Shown here: positions 44,725-57,500 of the stretch, piece by piece
Position numbering within the stretch: the first letter of the stretch is position 1
How the letters are laid out: each line of letters begins with the position of its first letter
Assembly: GCA_023678885.1 (NCBI GenBank)
Contig: CM042994.1
Location: 23,559,878 to 23,623,877, forward strand
Direction: 5' to 3'
DNA from: Pogostemon cablin
Lineage: Eukaryota > Streptophyta > Magnoliopsida > Lamiales > Lamiaceae
DNA length: 64,000 nucleotides
The notes under the pieces: generated by a model
What the model saw: only the letters and a program-made list of their open reading frames with translations
Told to the model about the DNA's origin: nothing
Database searches by the model: none
Position numbers and translations under genes: made by a program

Positions 44725-45504
44725 AGAAACAAAACCTATTACTTCATGAAATACTTAGGGTTTATCCATAAATTTTATTATAACTGCAGATTTAGATTAT
44801 CAAGCAATAACACAGTTAATGTTGTGTTTGGTGAGGTTTTTAGAAATTTATAGTAATTAATGTTACATATAATATAAATATGATTATATTTTACTTTTTA
44901 TTTATTTCAATTCAGTTACATAATATACCATTTAAAGGTAAACATAATAATTACAATAAATAAAGATAAATATATACGAACATGAAAACAGAACAAAAAT
45001 AACATTACATCCAAACATATCGAAATTAACATAATAAAGTAAAGATCATTTAAAAAAGTTATATTATAAAAAATATAACCCGTGTAATACATGGGAAACA
45101 TACTAGTATACTTTCATTTCCATGAACTGTGATTTTATATGCTAAAAGTAAGGAATGACTATTCCTACACATTTTGGCTACTATCACTATCATTATCCGT
45201 ATGAATGAGTATTCAATTTTTTTTATATTTTTCTCTTTTTAGAACATTTTTTTAATAACAAAAAAATAATAAAATTCATTGTAACATTCTTGTTCTTCTA
45301 AAATAAAATGATTAAAAATAAAAAATAATTTCAATTTCATTTCCAAAGAAATCGTGAATAAACCAAACAAAATCAATAATAATGATAGTAATTTATATTA
45401 TAAATCAAACAATACAATTATAAAGATCATACCTTTAACCATTTCTCACTACTATCATTATCATTACCATTCAAATTCCTTATTATAAACCAAATGCCCC
45501 CTTA

Positions 45505-48500
45505 GAGATATAAAGTTACTGGGGAGAAATAGTCTACCATATAACATCCCTCATCATCACATTCACATTAATAGGGATGATCACGGTGCGGTTTGAGTGA
45601 TTTTTCGATAAAATTTATGCTCACCCCTACACATCATACATAAAATAAAAACAGGTCCACATCATGGTAGAGTGTCTTTCGAGCAAGACATAACTAAATA
45701 GCAAAGATATTGCCCATAAATTTTGTTTTTTTCATCAATATGTTACAAATGAATTTAAAGTTTTAATAAATGTTTCTTTTTTAATATGTACCAAATTACA
45801 ATTACACCTTCCAAACATGTGGTATGCAGTTTCAAACAGACATTGTAAATGCCATAAAAATAAAAATAAGATAGGCAAATGCCAACTAAAAAGTATAAAT
45901 ATAGAAGTTTCATTACCATAGAGAATATAACTTTAATACATTATCATTTTCAGAAAATCAACTCATGTTCAAATGAAATTCTTTGTATACGAAAGATTAA
46001 AAAGTATTCTAGACAATTTTTATAAGAATAAAACACACTATTTGCTCGAACCTCATCAAGCAAATCCAATTTATAATGGAAAGATAAATAAAATCTAATT
46101 TCACATATTTAACTACAAAAAAGGGATCAGTTCACAAAAAACCAAATTCAAATGCTACAAATATTTCTTTAAAAATGGCTCATAAGTATGAGGAGGCAAA
46201 CATAATAATTAATTTTCAAGACATGCCAAATTTGTTCCGTGCTAGAAGTTGTAAATACAGAAATATTATAACAACAAAGAATATTCTCTATACCTTCCAA
46301 TAACTAACAAAAATTAGTCTAACTCGGCTACATTAATACACACATGCATACATGACAATCTAGTGGATCAATAGATTTCAATGTAAAATCAAATAAAAAG
46401 GGAATAAATGATGACCAAGAGAGGAAGCTTACCATATGACTGTCAAGTTGTTCTTCACGCTTCACAAAATTAAGGGGAAAACTCCCAAAGAGATAGCTCA
46501 ATTCATTCCCACAACACATTAAGGAGTTCACTCACTTCAATAGTATAATAGTTCAATAATAAGAGTATAAGCAATTTCCATGAACATTTTAAATAATAAA
46601 AATCTTTTGCAAACAATAATCATCTAGAATCAAATAAACTAACATCAGTAAAAATCATACGTTGTTCCAGTAGCAAGTGTTGTCGAGTTCCTCACCTTCA
46701 TGAAATTTGCCTCCTTCGAACTCAATGCCTCTATTCTTATCGCTTCATCTGTTTCTCCTTTAACTATCTCTTTGTATCAACTTGCTCAACTATCGAATTG
46801 TTAAGGGATTTTTTTATTGTTTATTTCTCCAATTCTTTGACGCAAGGTTTGGAAATACAAAAAAAAACCATGATTAATCAATAACTAGAGTATTGTTTAA
46901 TAAGAAAAACCAAAACTCCAGATGCAACTATATCTTAACCATAAGTAACATAGGCTCAACTCTAAGTGTCGTCGTTACTTATATATAAGCTAAAGTGTTG
47001 CCGTTATCAACATCTCCATCTTCATTGTCTTCTACTCCTGAAGCCCAAACCACAGTCATAGCTCTCTTTGTCTGTACCAATTGATAATTAAATGAAATTA
47101 GGCTCCATGAAACGAGCAAAAGAAGACTGATTATTACAGAATTAAAATATACAAAAGAAGACTTATTATGGTACGTAGCAGGTTCTCCGGCTACCATTTA
47201 AAAAGTATAGTTAGCATTATATGACAGTAGAAAAGATTTTGGAGTTCTAGAGTACTTACGTACTTTAATATCCCGATTTATCAATCTGCTGAGTATATTC
47301 AAGATACTCAACAACTTCAGGAGTACTACCCGACGTATCATCAAATTTTTGTTACTTTTCATGGAATTTATGAACAATAATTTGAATAGATGAATCAGAG
47401 AAGCACAAAAGGAAAGGCAAAAAAATATTACCACCACTAAATATCCCAAAATAGTCGAGAATTTTATCCCTGATCAGCCAAATCATCAATAGATTATGCA
47501 GGCTCATCAGAGTCAGATACTGCAGCTCCACATTGCAAAAAATCTTGATGATCACCAGATAAACAAAGTAACAGTTTAAATCATATATGGTCTCAAATAG
47601 CCCATGCTACTTAAGAATAACTGAAATGAGATAATAAGTAATAAAGGGACCAACATCATGACCTGAGGACTGCTGTGGTAGATGCAGAATTTGTGGAGAA
47701 GAAGAGAAAATACGTTTGGACAAAAAAAAACAATCCTTAGAAATAGGACATGTTTGTTTGCCAGCACAAAGGCAAATGTAGTCAACTGTGAAGAACACTT
47801 CCAACATTATTTATAAGTTAAATATGTACCTTTTTTTTTTTGCAGATTAATGTGTTAGATGTGATTTGCTTTATTGCTTCTGCAAAGCCTCCTTATTCTT
47901 CTTCTTTTTGTGAAAACCACACACAAAATCTCTGCGCACACGGCTGCATCCTATAATTAAAATAAACCAAATATTTAAAAATTTTAGAGTGCATGTTCAC
48001 ATAAAAGCTTTACCAAATGAGAGAAATACCTATTACGTTGAAATCAGAGAGGTAATGTAATATTAAGAGAAATCAGACAGAGAGAACCACAAAGATATTC
48101 ATATAGAATTGACAGTAAATAAACCTTCTATCTAAAGTAAACTATTCTCATGCAGGATTTAAGTCAATTACAACACAAATTAATAATTAACACTTAATTA
48201 GCACTTAACCTGTGACTCTCCCTATGCCATAACTAATGAGAACTGTTCAAGAATTTCAACAAGTTGAAGAGTTCACAAATAAATTACGGATGATAAAACT
48301 TAATAAAGAGTAAATTAATAAATGCACAATAATTTAATAAAGTAATTAATAAAATAAGGCTAAAAGGTAAATAATGAAATGAAGTAAGGACAATATTGGA
48401 AAAAATATTTTACATATGCAGGTACTTTTAATATATTAGGATTAGGATAGAATATGATAGGATTATGATAGAGAGTCTTTTAATTTTAGAGAACCATATT

Positions 48501-49314
48501 TTATTATGCTCCAACATTCCCTTTATATTTTTATTCTTAATGTTCATTTATGATGGAGTATATTTTATCTTTTAATGTTTTACTATATTATTATACTCTT
48601 TTTTAAGTAAAAATAATATTTAATGCAATAAACTATGAATAGGGGTTTTGACACTCCAAATTTAAAGAAGAAAAATCATTCTCTAAACTTAAAGCATCCA
48701 CCAGAGACTCTTCAAAATTTGAAGCGCATATTCATAAAATAAAGATTATTTTTAATTTTAAAGAGTCATTTGTTTTTACTCCCATTCATTTTTTATAATT
48801 TATTTTCTTAACATTAATTTATTATATTTTTTTTCTCTTTTATTGGCTGTGTAAACTATTTTCTTTTTTTTTTGATTAAATAAATAAATGCAATTATTTA
48901 CAATAAGTATGTTTTCAGATATTCTATTTGAAATGCATAAATTAATATTTAGGATTAAATATTTTTTCATTTTATATTTATATGTGTGTGTTTTATTATT
49001 ATTATTATTATTATTATTATCCGCATGGGACGACGTCTCAGCACAAAGACTCTCTTGATTAGTTCTTCAAGTTGAAATTCCAAAGGGACTTCACAATCAT
49101 AATACGTAACTCATCAATGTTTATCATTAGAATCCCTTTACCTTTTGCAATTTTTGGAATCCTCTAATTTTTCACTCTCTTCTCTAATAACAACTGTCAC
49201 TTCCGAACTTGAAAAAAAGAACAATGGTTTCTTTTAAATTCTTTAAATTTTCAAAAAATAAAAAATAAAAAATATCATAACGTCTTCCCGTGCAAGACAC
49301 GGATTAAACGCTAG
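45505..49314. mobile_element. probable second Helitron; only the 3' end is certain
   Basis: At 49285-49314 a hairpin CCGTGCAAGACACGG is followed by ATTAAACG and CTAG, then T: a Helitron 3' end like the one at 45079-45106. The 5' TC end was not found, so the left boundary is only the limit of the search. Inside, minus-strand pieces look once-coding: QTKRAMTVVWASGVEDNEDG (about 47060), DDTSGSTPEVVEYLEYTQQI (about 47290-47345), SDSDEPA then SIDDLADQ (about 47460-47515), and ETDEAIRIEALSSKEANFMK (about 46690-46760). I do not recognise the source gene; they may be exons of one captured gene. The remainder is AT-rich. Confidence 0.5.
48995..49020. repeat. (TTA)n microsatellite
   Basis: About eight to nine copies of TTA in a row just upstream of a short GC-richer stretch. 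Confidence 0.9.
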
Positions 49315-50561
49315 TAAATTTTAATGAAGTAATAGTTAAGTATAAAGAGTGATTTTGATTTTTAAATTTCAAGAATGAAAATGATTAATATGAACCACTA
49401 GATTAAAAATCTAATTCATAACCACCTTTGGATCAAAATAAAATAATTAAAAATTTAAAAATAAATAAATTATATAAAAAAATAGCTATAAACCCGAATA
49501 ACCAATTTTTCTAATTGGTGTTAGAATGCTAATTAACATTCAAAATATGAAATTTTTTAATAAATTAAATCTATGTGTGATTTTGGGTGTACCTGGTACA
49601 CCTCATTTTTTATGACAAATTCTCTCGTGAGACATTATATATGTGAGACGATGTGTGAGACTTGTTAAAATATGTCTATTATATTTGATAAAGTATGTTT
49701 TTCAAAGTATGATAAATGATAAATTAAAGTATGATTTTAGAGTGTTATAATATAATTAATTATTGTCATACTTTTACTACAAATAAACATACTTCAGTTA
49801 GAAGACCTTTCCACCCTCTACTCTACCACTTGAGCTATACCCCAGGCCCAAATTTGATCTATTCTACTTTATACTTTAGAGAGTAACTTTATTTCATGTT
49901 TTTATTTTATTTTTTATTTTTACATCAAAATTTGAATTGCATTTTTATTTCTAAGAAAGAGCACAATTGAAGAGAATCTAGTGCAATTATAGCGCACTAA
50001 AATGCCCACTAACACGAGGGGATAAGTTTAATGTGTTGCGAGGGTTTGAAATAAACATGGACATGTCTTAAATCAATTGCGGAACAGACCACAATGTTTG
50101 GAATTATCTCACTTTATTCATTCATCGCCCCCTGACCCACAATCGAACCGGCCGTAGTTTATCTCACTCTCCTCCGACAGGGCCATCTTCTTGCGACCAG
50201 CACCGTCGTTTCTGCCTGCTACTACGCCTTGGCAGGGGGTGGGGGGTGGGGGACTGTGACCCTCACCATTGTCAATCCTTCAGGGGCCCCCGCATCCACC
50301 GCTTTTTATCTGTCATTTCTGACACATTTGCTATTGCCATTTGAGGATTTAACAGAGGAATAAGGTTGAGGGAAAGAAGTTAACACAGATCTGCATTTTA
50401 TTGCTAGGTATGATTTTATACTTTTTAAATTTATTGTTTTAGGAGGGACCGGTAATGCAACTTCAGCAGTTTCCTTCATTTTTACGTCTTTATATTTTCC
50501 CATTTTTTCAATCCATTCCGCCTTTTCACGTGGTGTTAGGGTTTCAGCATTCTCTTCTCTT
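49315..50561 (+). other. intergenic sequence and 5' flank of the SPIKE1 homologue
   Basis: 49315-49990 is AT-rich and includes a GTGTACCTGGTACACC end (49587) and, on the minus strand at 49800-49850, a tRNA-like A-box stretch. From about 50090 the GC content rises (50140-50300, with GGTGGGGGGTGGGGG), as expected of a plant promoter/5' UTR. An upstream ATG at 50455 opens a 64-codon frame that overlaps the SPIKE1 start out of frame. Confidence 0.5.
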
Positions 50562-53500
50562 ATGGAGACTGGGTTTAGTAGCGGGCTACGTTTCCGAAGG
50601 ATCCCGCGCCAGTCGTTTTCTAATTGCTTTCAGATGGACCCATTGGTGAGTTTTGGTTTATGACTTTCTTCATTTATCTGCATTCTATTCATGTATATTT
50701 GAGTGTGCGCTGAGAAGAAAAAGCATTTTTCTGCATTGCTGGTTCAGAATGATACCCCAGTTATAAAAACTTTTCGCCGTCTAACTATTTGCTGCTTACT
50801 TGCATGTATTACGACTACTTTAAAGCTTCAGTAGCATGGGTTTATGATGCTGAATGAACTTGCTTTTACAATTATTTGTGAAGGCAGCTTACCAGAGTTT
50901 TTAACTGCTTAACTAGCTTCAATTTGATTTCTTTTTATTTTTTGTTCCAGCTTGATGTAAACTTGGAGCAATGGCCACATCTAAACGAACTTGTCCAGAG
51001 CTATGGGGCTGACTGGGTGAAAGATGAACACAAGTATGGGCACTATGAAAGCGTGGGGCCCATTACATTTCAAAATCAAATATTCGAGGGGCCAGACACT
51101 GATTTTGAAACAGGTATGTGAAGAAGAATGATAATTATTCTGTTCCTTTTTTGGTAGAAACCCTTTAAGCGAAATGCAAAAATACTTGGTCTCATACTCT
51201 TTTATTTAATGTATTGCACCAGATAGATATTGGAATTTCATTCACCTTCTTTTAGCTATTTGAGTATAAGAGGGTTATTTGAGGATTTGATCCCAAGATT
51301 GTCATGTTTCAAAATCCATCCTGTCTATGAGTTAATGAAATCACAAAATCTTTCTGTTACTGATTTTACTCTTCTAAAAACAACTATCATTGGAATTATA
51401 TGCCCTTTTATTTTAGTTTTTTCATACAATATTATTTGACAGTCATTGCTAAGAATGCATTTCTGGTTGCATTGCAGAAATGGAGTTGGCTAGTGCCAGA
51501 AGGACCAGGATGCAAGTTTCACCCGAAGAAGAATTGGCGAGCACATCTGGAAGTCATTTTTCAGGGTCAAACTTACCCGATATGTCAAATGCAGAGATTC
51601 CAAAGCTTGATGTATGACATTTTTCACAAATAACTCTGCATAGTACTGCTTTTTCTCCCTTCTCAAACTATCATGAATGGCTTGCAGCATTTTGGGGATT
51701 CGCCTCTGCCAGCATATGAACCTGTTTTTGACTGGGATAATGAGAGATCCACGATATTTGGTCAAAGGATCCCCTCCACTAACATATTTCAGTATTCTAG
51801 GTCTCTTTCTTGCTCGTGTTGTGAATTTGCATTCTGTTTGAATTTATATGTATGTGTTCTCTATCAATTTGATGTTCCCTCATTTTTCTTTTTTCATGTA
51901 GTGGTCTAAGGATTGCAGTGAAAGTCTTGTCCTTGTCATTTCAAGCTGGTTTTTCCGGTGAGTTGTATTCTTGTAGAGTAGTATTGCAGTTCTTTGAATA
52001 TTATTTTATTTTATTTGAGTTCTTTGAGCATTAAACCTGATTCTAAAGCTGAAACACAGAAGTTTTCTTGTAGAGCCATTTTATGGCACTATTTGTTTAT
52101 ATAATAGGGAGAGAAGGGAAAAACTTTCAGAGGATTTCTTTTTCCATGTGTTACCGGCTGAAATGCAAAATGTAAGCTGTTCAGTTTCTTCATTTTTCTG
52201 TCAGTAGAAGATTCAAGAACTTCAGTTGTGCTTTAATTCTCTCGTTCGTTTTTTATCAAGTTACTCGTCGTTCATTCTGTTGTGCCTGAGTAAAATTTAA
52301 TTTTCACAGAAATATAACATTTCTAATTTTCATCTGCAACTTATTCAGACAAGCAATTCTTCGGAGTTTCGTGGAATTTTTCGTGTGGATGTACCATCAG
52401 CATCAGTTTGCTTACTAGTCCAGTTAGAAAAGCCTGCTACCGAAGAAGGTGGAGTGACTTCATCGGTTTATTCACGTAAAGAACCAGTGAGTATTTATGG
52501 CGTCTGTAAGCTATAAAGTATTCATTTTATATATACTTGATTTACATGGAAGAGTAAAGATGTAGAGATATATATCTTTTTACACAATTTCTTATTCGAG
52601 CTTCACTTGTTTGCTTTGTTGAAAGGAATGAGTAGTCCAGGGCTTTTTTGAGAGCTTAAAAAAAAAAAATTCATCCCCATGCAATGTTACTTATTCAGTT
52701 CTGAACTATGGATTTTTTGTTCCCTCCTTGAATAAAAGGTTCATCTTACTGAGAGGGAGAAACAAAAACTGCAAGTCTGGTCCCGGATCATGCCTCATAG
52801 GGAGTCCTTTGCTTGGGCTATCATCCCACTTTTTGATAGTGGTGTTGCGTCTGCTTCTGGGGGATCTTCATCCCCCAGTAGTCCACTTATTACTAGTATT
52901 TCAGGTTCAAGTTTTCAAGAGGGTGCTGCTGAACCAGTTGCGAAGATCACATTAGATGGAAAACTCAGCTATTCTAGTGGAAACTCTATTATAGTTGAAG
53001 TGTCAAATCTGAGCAAAGTTAAAGAAGGCTACACTGAGGAGTCACTCCTGGTAAAGTCCTATTCATATATACCTTAAACTCATGTACTGAAAACTGAAAA
53101 AGTTATTCTCTAGGTCGCCAAAAATGATAACTCGAACTTAAAAAAAAAAATTTCAATCTGATGCCGCTGTTTTTCTCCAGGACAAAAGTTTGTGTGAGAC
53201 CATTAAACTTGAAAAATAAAAAACATAAATATGTTTTTTTTACTTGAAAAGGAATTCTTAATTTTTTTTCTTAAAAATAATTATTTTATGCTGTTTTTTT
53301 GGAGCTTTTCTCTTGCTCCATCGCAGATTGAATTGTGTGAGATAATCTCACGAGAGACCTGCCCTTTCTCCAATTCAAAGTTGGGTTAAATACTCAAAAC
53401 TCAAAAGAATGATGCCCAAAGAGTGAAAAAGAAGAATGGAATCAAGAATTCTCAGTTTTCTTTGTCATCCATTACGTATTACTTCTCAATGCTATCTTAT

Positions 53501-54479
53501 AAAATTTTAAAAGTTTATTTATGTTTGATTCTCCTTATAATGATGTCATCTGACCATTAGATGCTGGGAGAAAGAAAGTGACACCACTAATCTGTGAGCT
53601 TTAGATGTTGGCATCCAAATATTGTTTCCTTTTTCCTGTAATTTTGCGTAATGATAAACTGTTGCTCAATAATTTTTACCTAGTTTAATTTATACGTAAT
53701 CAAAATTATTCTAATAGTTTCCAAAAAAAAAAAAGAAAAGAAAAGGAAAATGTCCTTTTTCTTGTTTCATGCTAATTTGAATTTTCTTCTTATTGGGTCA
53801 TATAAATAACTTGAATAAAATAGAGTATATATCCTATGTAAAGTAAGTTTCCAAGCCTCCCCCTCCATGATCCTCCTTCACTCCTCTTGCTCAATATGTT
53901 TGAACTGAGTTTAATCCTCTCTTGGAGGGGCGTGAACACTCAACGCTCAACAGTTTGTGTGTTCCTTCTTGGTTTACAGTCTCTTAATTTACACTCGAAC
54001 TATTTACTGTTGTAATCTTTGTTTCTCATGTGCTGACTTTTCCTCTTATTGTTAGGATCCTAAGCGAAAGATTCATAAACCAGTGAAGGGTGTTTTAAGA
54101 TTGGAGATTGAAAAACTCCAATCTGGTCTATTCGATTCTGAAAAATCTTCTGAAAACAGAAGTACGAATGGTGATTTGGTGGGTCATCTGAATGTGCCTG
54201 TTCTGGATTCACATTCCTCAGACAAGATAGAGTTGAATCGAAATGGATCTGCATCTCATAATTTTTCAGATAATGCTACTAATGATGTAAGTATAGTACA
54301 GTATTTTCTAAAATTAACTATGTAGTCTATGTTATTGGTGAGAGCAGCTGTGAATATAATCATATCACATTTATTGAATTGCTTCTTGTTTTTTCTTTAT
54401 TATAAACATCACAGCTGCTTAATGAATTTAATGTATCTATTTTATACCAAAGCAATTCTTGTCTGCACTTTCATTGAAG

Positions 54480-54517
<38 letters not shown>

Positions 54518-57500
54518 TTATTTATTTATTCTTTTTTTACAGTTCCAGGCTTTCGACTTTCGGATAACATCGAGGAATGAGCCTTTCTTGCAGCTTTTCC
54601 ATTGTCTTTATGTGTATCCTTTGAGTGTCAGCATGAGTAGGAAAAGAAATTTGTTTATACGTGTTGAACTTAGAAAAGATGATGGGGATATACACAGACC
54701 CTCATTAGAGGTGAGACTTATATTACATGTTGCTCAAACAGTTTTATTTGTAGACCAGATATTTAGTATATGAATGTTAATCACCAGGCAATGCATCCAA
54801 GAGAACCAGGTTCTGCTCTTCAGAAATCAGTTGATACTCAAGTTGCTGTAGGAGCTCGGGTTGCCTGCTATCATGATGAAATCAAGGCATCACTGCCTGC
54901 CATTTGGGCTCCAGTGCACCACCTTTTGTTCACTTTCTTTCATGTTGACCTTCAAACGAAAATTGAAGCTCCCAAACCTGTTAGTGCTATGCACCTATTT
55001 ATATTTATTATTGAGTGGCATTATCAAACTAAATTTTACTCTCTTTTGTTTATTTATTTTTCTTGTGTTTAAATACTTATATTATAATGTCATCTCATTT
55101 GAAGCTACATTTTGCATTTGCAGGTGGTTGTAGGATATGCTGCACTTCCTTTATCCTCTTATGCTCAGTATGTTCCCTGTTTCTTGTTGCTCTCATTTTA
55201 ATATGATTAGCTTGAGTTCTTCTAGGTGCTTACAATTCTGATGGTCTACTTTATATTAAATATTAATATCTTATTATATGTATGATTGTAATAGCTAATT
55301 GAAGAACTTGATTTGGAACACAACAGTGAATATAAATATTGCACATGGAACGTAATCTAATTTGTGTAACATTTTGTTTGATATGCTCGGTTCGGATAAT
55401 TTAAGTATTGTGGGTGTGATGTTTACAGTGGTATCTACATTCTGAAAAGGACTGCCTATAATCATGATAATTACACAGTTGTAACTTGAAACTAAAGAGC
55501 AATAGTTAGTAACTATGTTGAATGTTTAGCATTTGATTTTGTAATTTGTCTTACTGCCTTGTATCATGTTGTATTGTTGTACTTCTTACTTTGTGCTACA
55601 TAATGTAATTCTAGTATGGTATTTAGTTAAGCACATTTCATTTTCTTTAGTCATTTGACTTAAAGATTTCATCTTATCCTTTTTCCAGTGGAATTTAATA
55701 GAGTACGTGGTCTAAGTTATGCAAAGATGGAATGCTCATTATTATTATTTATTATTATTTTTTGTAGATTGTATTCAATAAATAATAAATGAGATTATGC
55801 ACACATTAGATGGCATCAAATGCTGAATGTTCATTGCAGGTCGAAATCAGAGATTTCCTTACCCCTTATGAGAGAGTTGACTCAACACTATCTACAAGAG
55901 AGCAGCAAGGTATGCAGACATCAAACTTGAATGCTGGTGTATTTTCTTCACTTTCCATAAGCAATGCCACTCCTTGAGACATTTTTCATTAGTGACTGAG
56001 ACCATTTATTCTTTGTAGTGACTACTGATATTTATTGTTCTAGCAAGGATAATGGTCTCTGACTTTTTGATTTGCTGCTCACATTATTCCGGACTTTATT
56101 TGGTTGTTGTTATCTGTCGATTAACTATTATATAATAAGTTGAAATTATGGAAGTTATGATTCTATTTTACCCAACCAGAGAAGCTAAGTAAGAGACTTC
56201 GCCACTTCTCATATCGATACTTTCAAGCAAACTCTTCCATATTGATATTTAACCCTGATGCCTTCCTGAAAATTTAAAATAATGCCGTCAGCCATCTGAA
56301 GGTCTTTAAATACTAAAGCCTTAAGCCTAAATCCTAAAACCCTATTTTCTAAAGCTATCCAAAAAATCAAATATAAAGATATAATCTGTTAATAACTTAT
56401 TATATAACTATTGACGACATCAAAGATATCTCATAAATCGATGATTCACCCATCTTCTTTAAGTTCTCATGCTTATCTAATGTTTTATCATCCTGGAAGA
56501 TGATCTCTTTCTTAGGATTCATTTGGTAACATCATCTCCAATAACCCTACTATATTGGAAGACAAGAACTTGAAATATATAGTTAAATTGGAGAATGTAG
56601 ATGGTAATTGTAGACATTGATGGTGAGGGTAGTCTTAGCTGTACAAGCTAGTTGAAGATTGGGGGACACAGACAGTTTAGCCAATTAGGTTTCTTTCTGT
56701 TTGATTTTCTATTGTTAGTAGTTGGGTTTAGCATCAATCCATCTGAGTTAGGTTTATGACATCTGAAGCGCAAGCTTGTTATTGCTGTTACTAATATGGT
56801 TGTATAAAAAATATATATATCGAATAGTCAATAGTGTCTTGTTTGTAATAGATATAATAATTAATGAGGCTTGACCCTCTGGATGTTTTACTGATTGGGG
56901 CATTGTCTTGTCAACTTAATTTCTTTATATGGAATATACTACAGGATTGTAGTTATTTTTTCATTTTATAATTATAAATTGTCTCATGATTTATCAGTAC
57001 TCTTATTCTATGTAGGAGAGGGTGGATTATTTGGAGGATGGGAAGAATGTCTTTAGACTCCGCCTACGGTTATGTTCATCAGTCCACCCTATAAGTGAAC
57101 GTATCAGAGACTTCTTTCTTGAGTATGATAGGCACATACTTCGAACAAGTCCACCTTGGGGATCTGAACTTCTTGAGGTTAATATTTTTTCATGCATCTA
57201 GCCATCTTTCAAGTTTCAAAGCAATTGAGTTGAAAATACATCTTATCTTAACTCTCTAATACTTGGTGAACAATTTTCTACTTTGCTTATTATACTGCGT
57301 GCCAAATGCTGATTGACTGATAGACTGGCAAGCTTATTTTATTCAAAAAAATTGAAGTGTCTTTGCATCTCTACTAGTTGCCTTGAGTTGATGCCAATCT
57401 GCTTCCTGTTAGAAAGGCTGAAGAATGGATATTTAAAGCATGGTTTGCCGATTCAGCATTGGATGAAATAGTCGATGAACAATCTTTTATTCCAATTGCA

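Larger units (their letters stand above)
39455..45106 (+). mobile_element. Helitron-like element carrying an RPA1-like gene, no Rep/helicase
   Basis: The 3' terminus is characteristic: a short hairpin CCCGTGTAATACATGGG (45079-45095) about 8 bases before CTAG (45103-45106), followed by T. The 5' end is placed at an A|TC junction at 39455 (TCATTAATACTAATAA), because Helitrons start TC and insert between A and T; this end is tentative. Between them lie AT-rich tandem repeats and an intron-containing RPA1-like pseudogene in the same orientation, a cargo well known in plant Helitrons. No RepHel coding sequence is seen, so the element depended on other copies. Confidence 0.7.
39384..45501. mobile_element. 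Harbinger/Tourist-type MITE split by a Helitron
   Basis: The left end GGGGGTGTTTGTTCGGATA and the right end reversed, GGGGGCATTTGGTTTATAA, are inverted. TTA flanks both sides (39381-39383 and 45502-45504), the PIF/Harbinger duplication. Removing the inferred Helitron leaves about 470 bp, a normal MITE size. The wording CGAATGGAATGA is shared with the element at 37218. Confidence 0.8.

Noticed and set aside
49800..49855. tRNA gene on the minus strand (GGGGTATAGCTCAAGTGGTAGAG)
   Set aside because: Only the 5' third of a tRNA is recognisable. No anticodon arm, B-box/T-arm or acceptor pairing follows, so it is at most a tRNA-derived remnant.
53100..54055. possible SINE in the SPIKE1 intron (GTGTGAGACC / CTCACGAGAGACCTGCC wording)
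   Set aside because: Two short phrases typical of plant repeats are present, but no A/B boxes, tail or target duplication could be defined.
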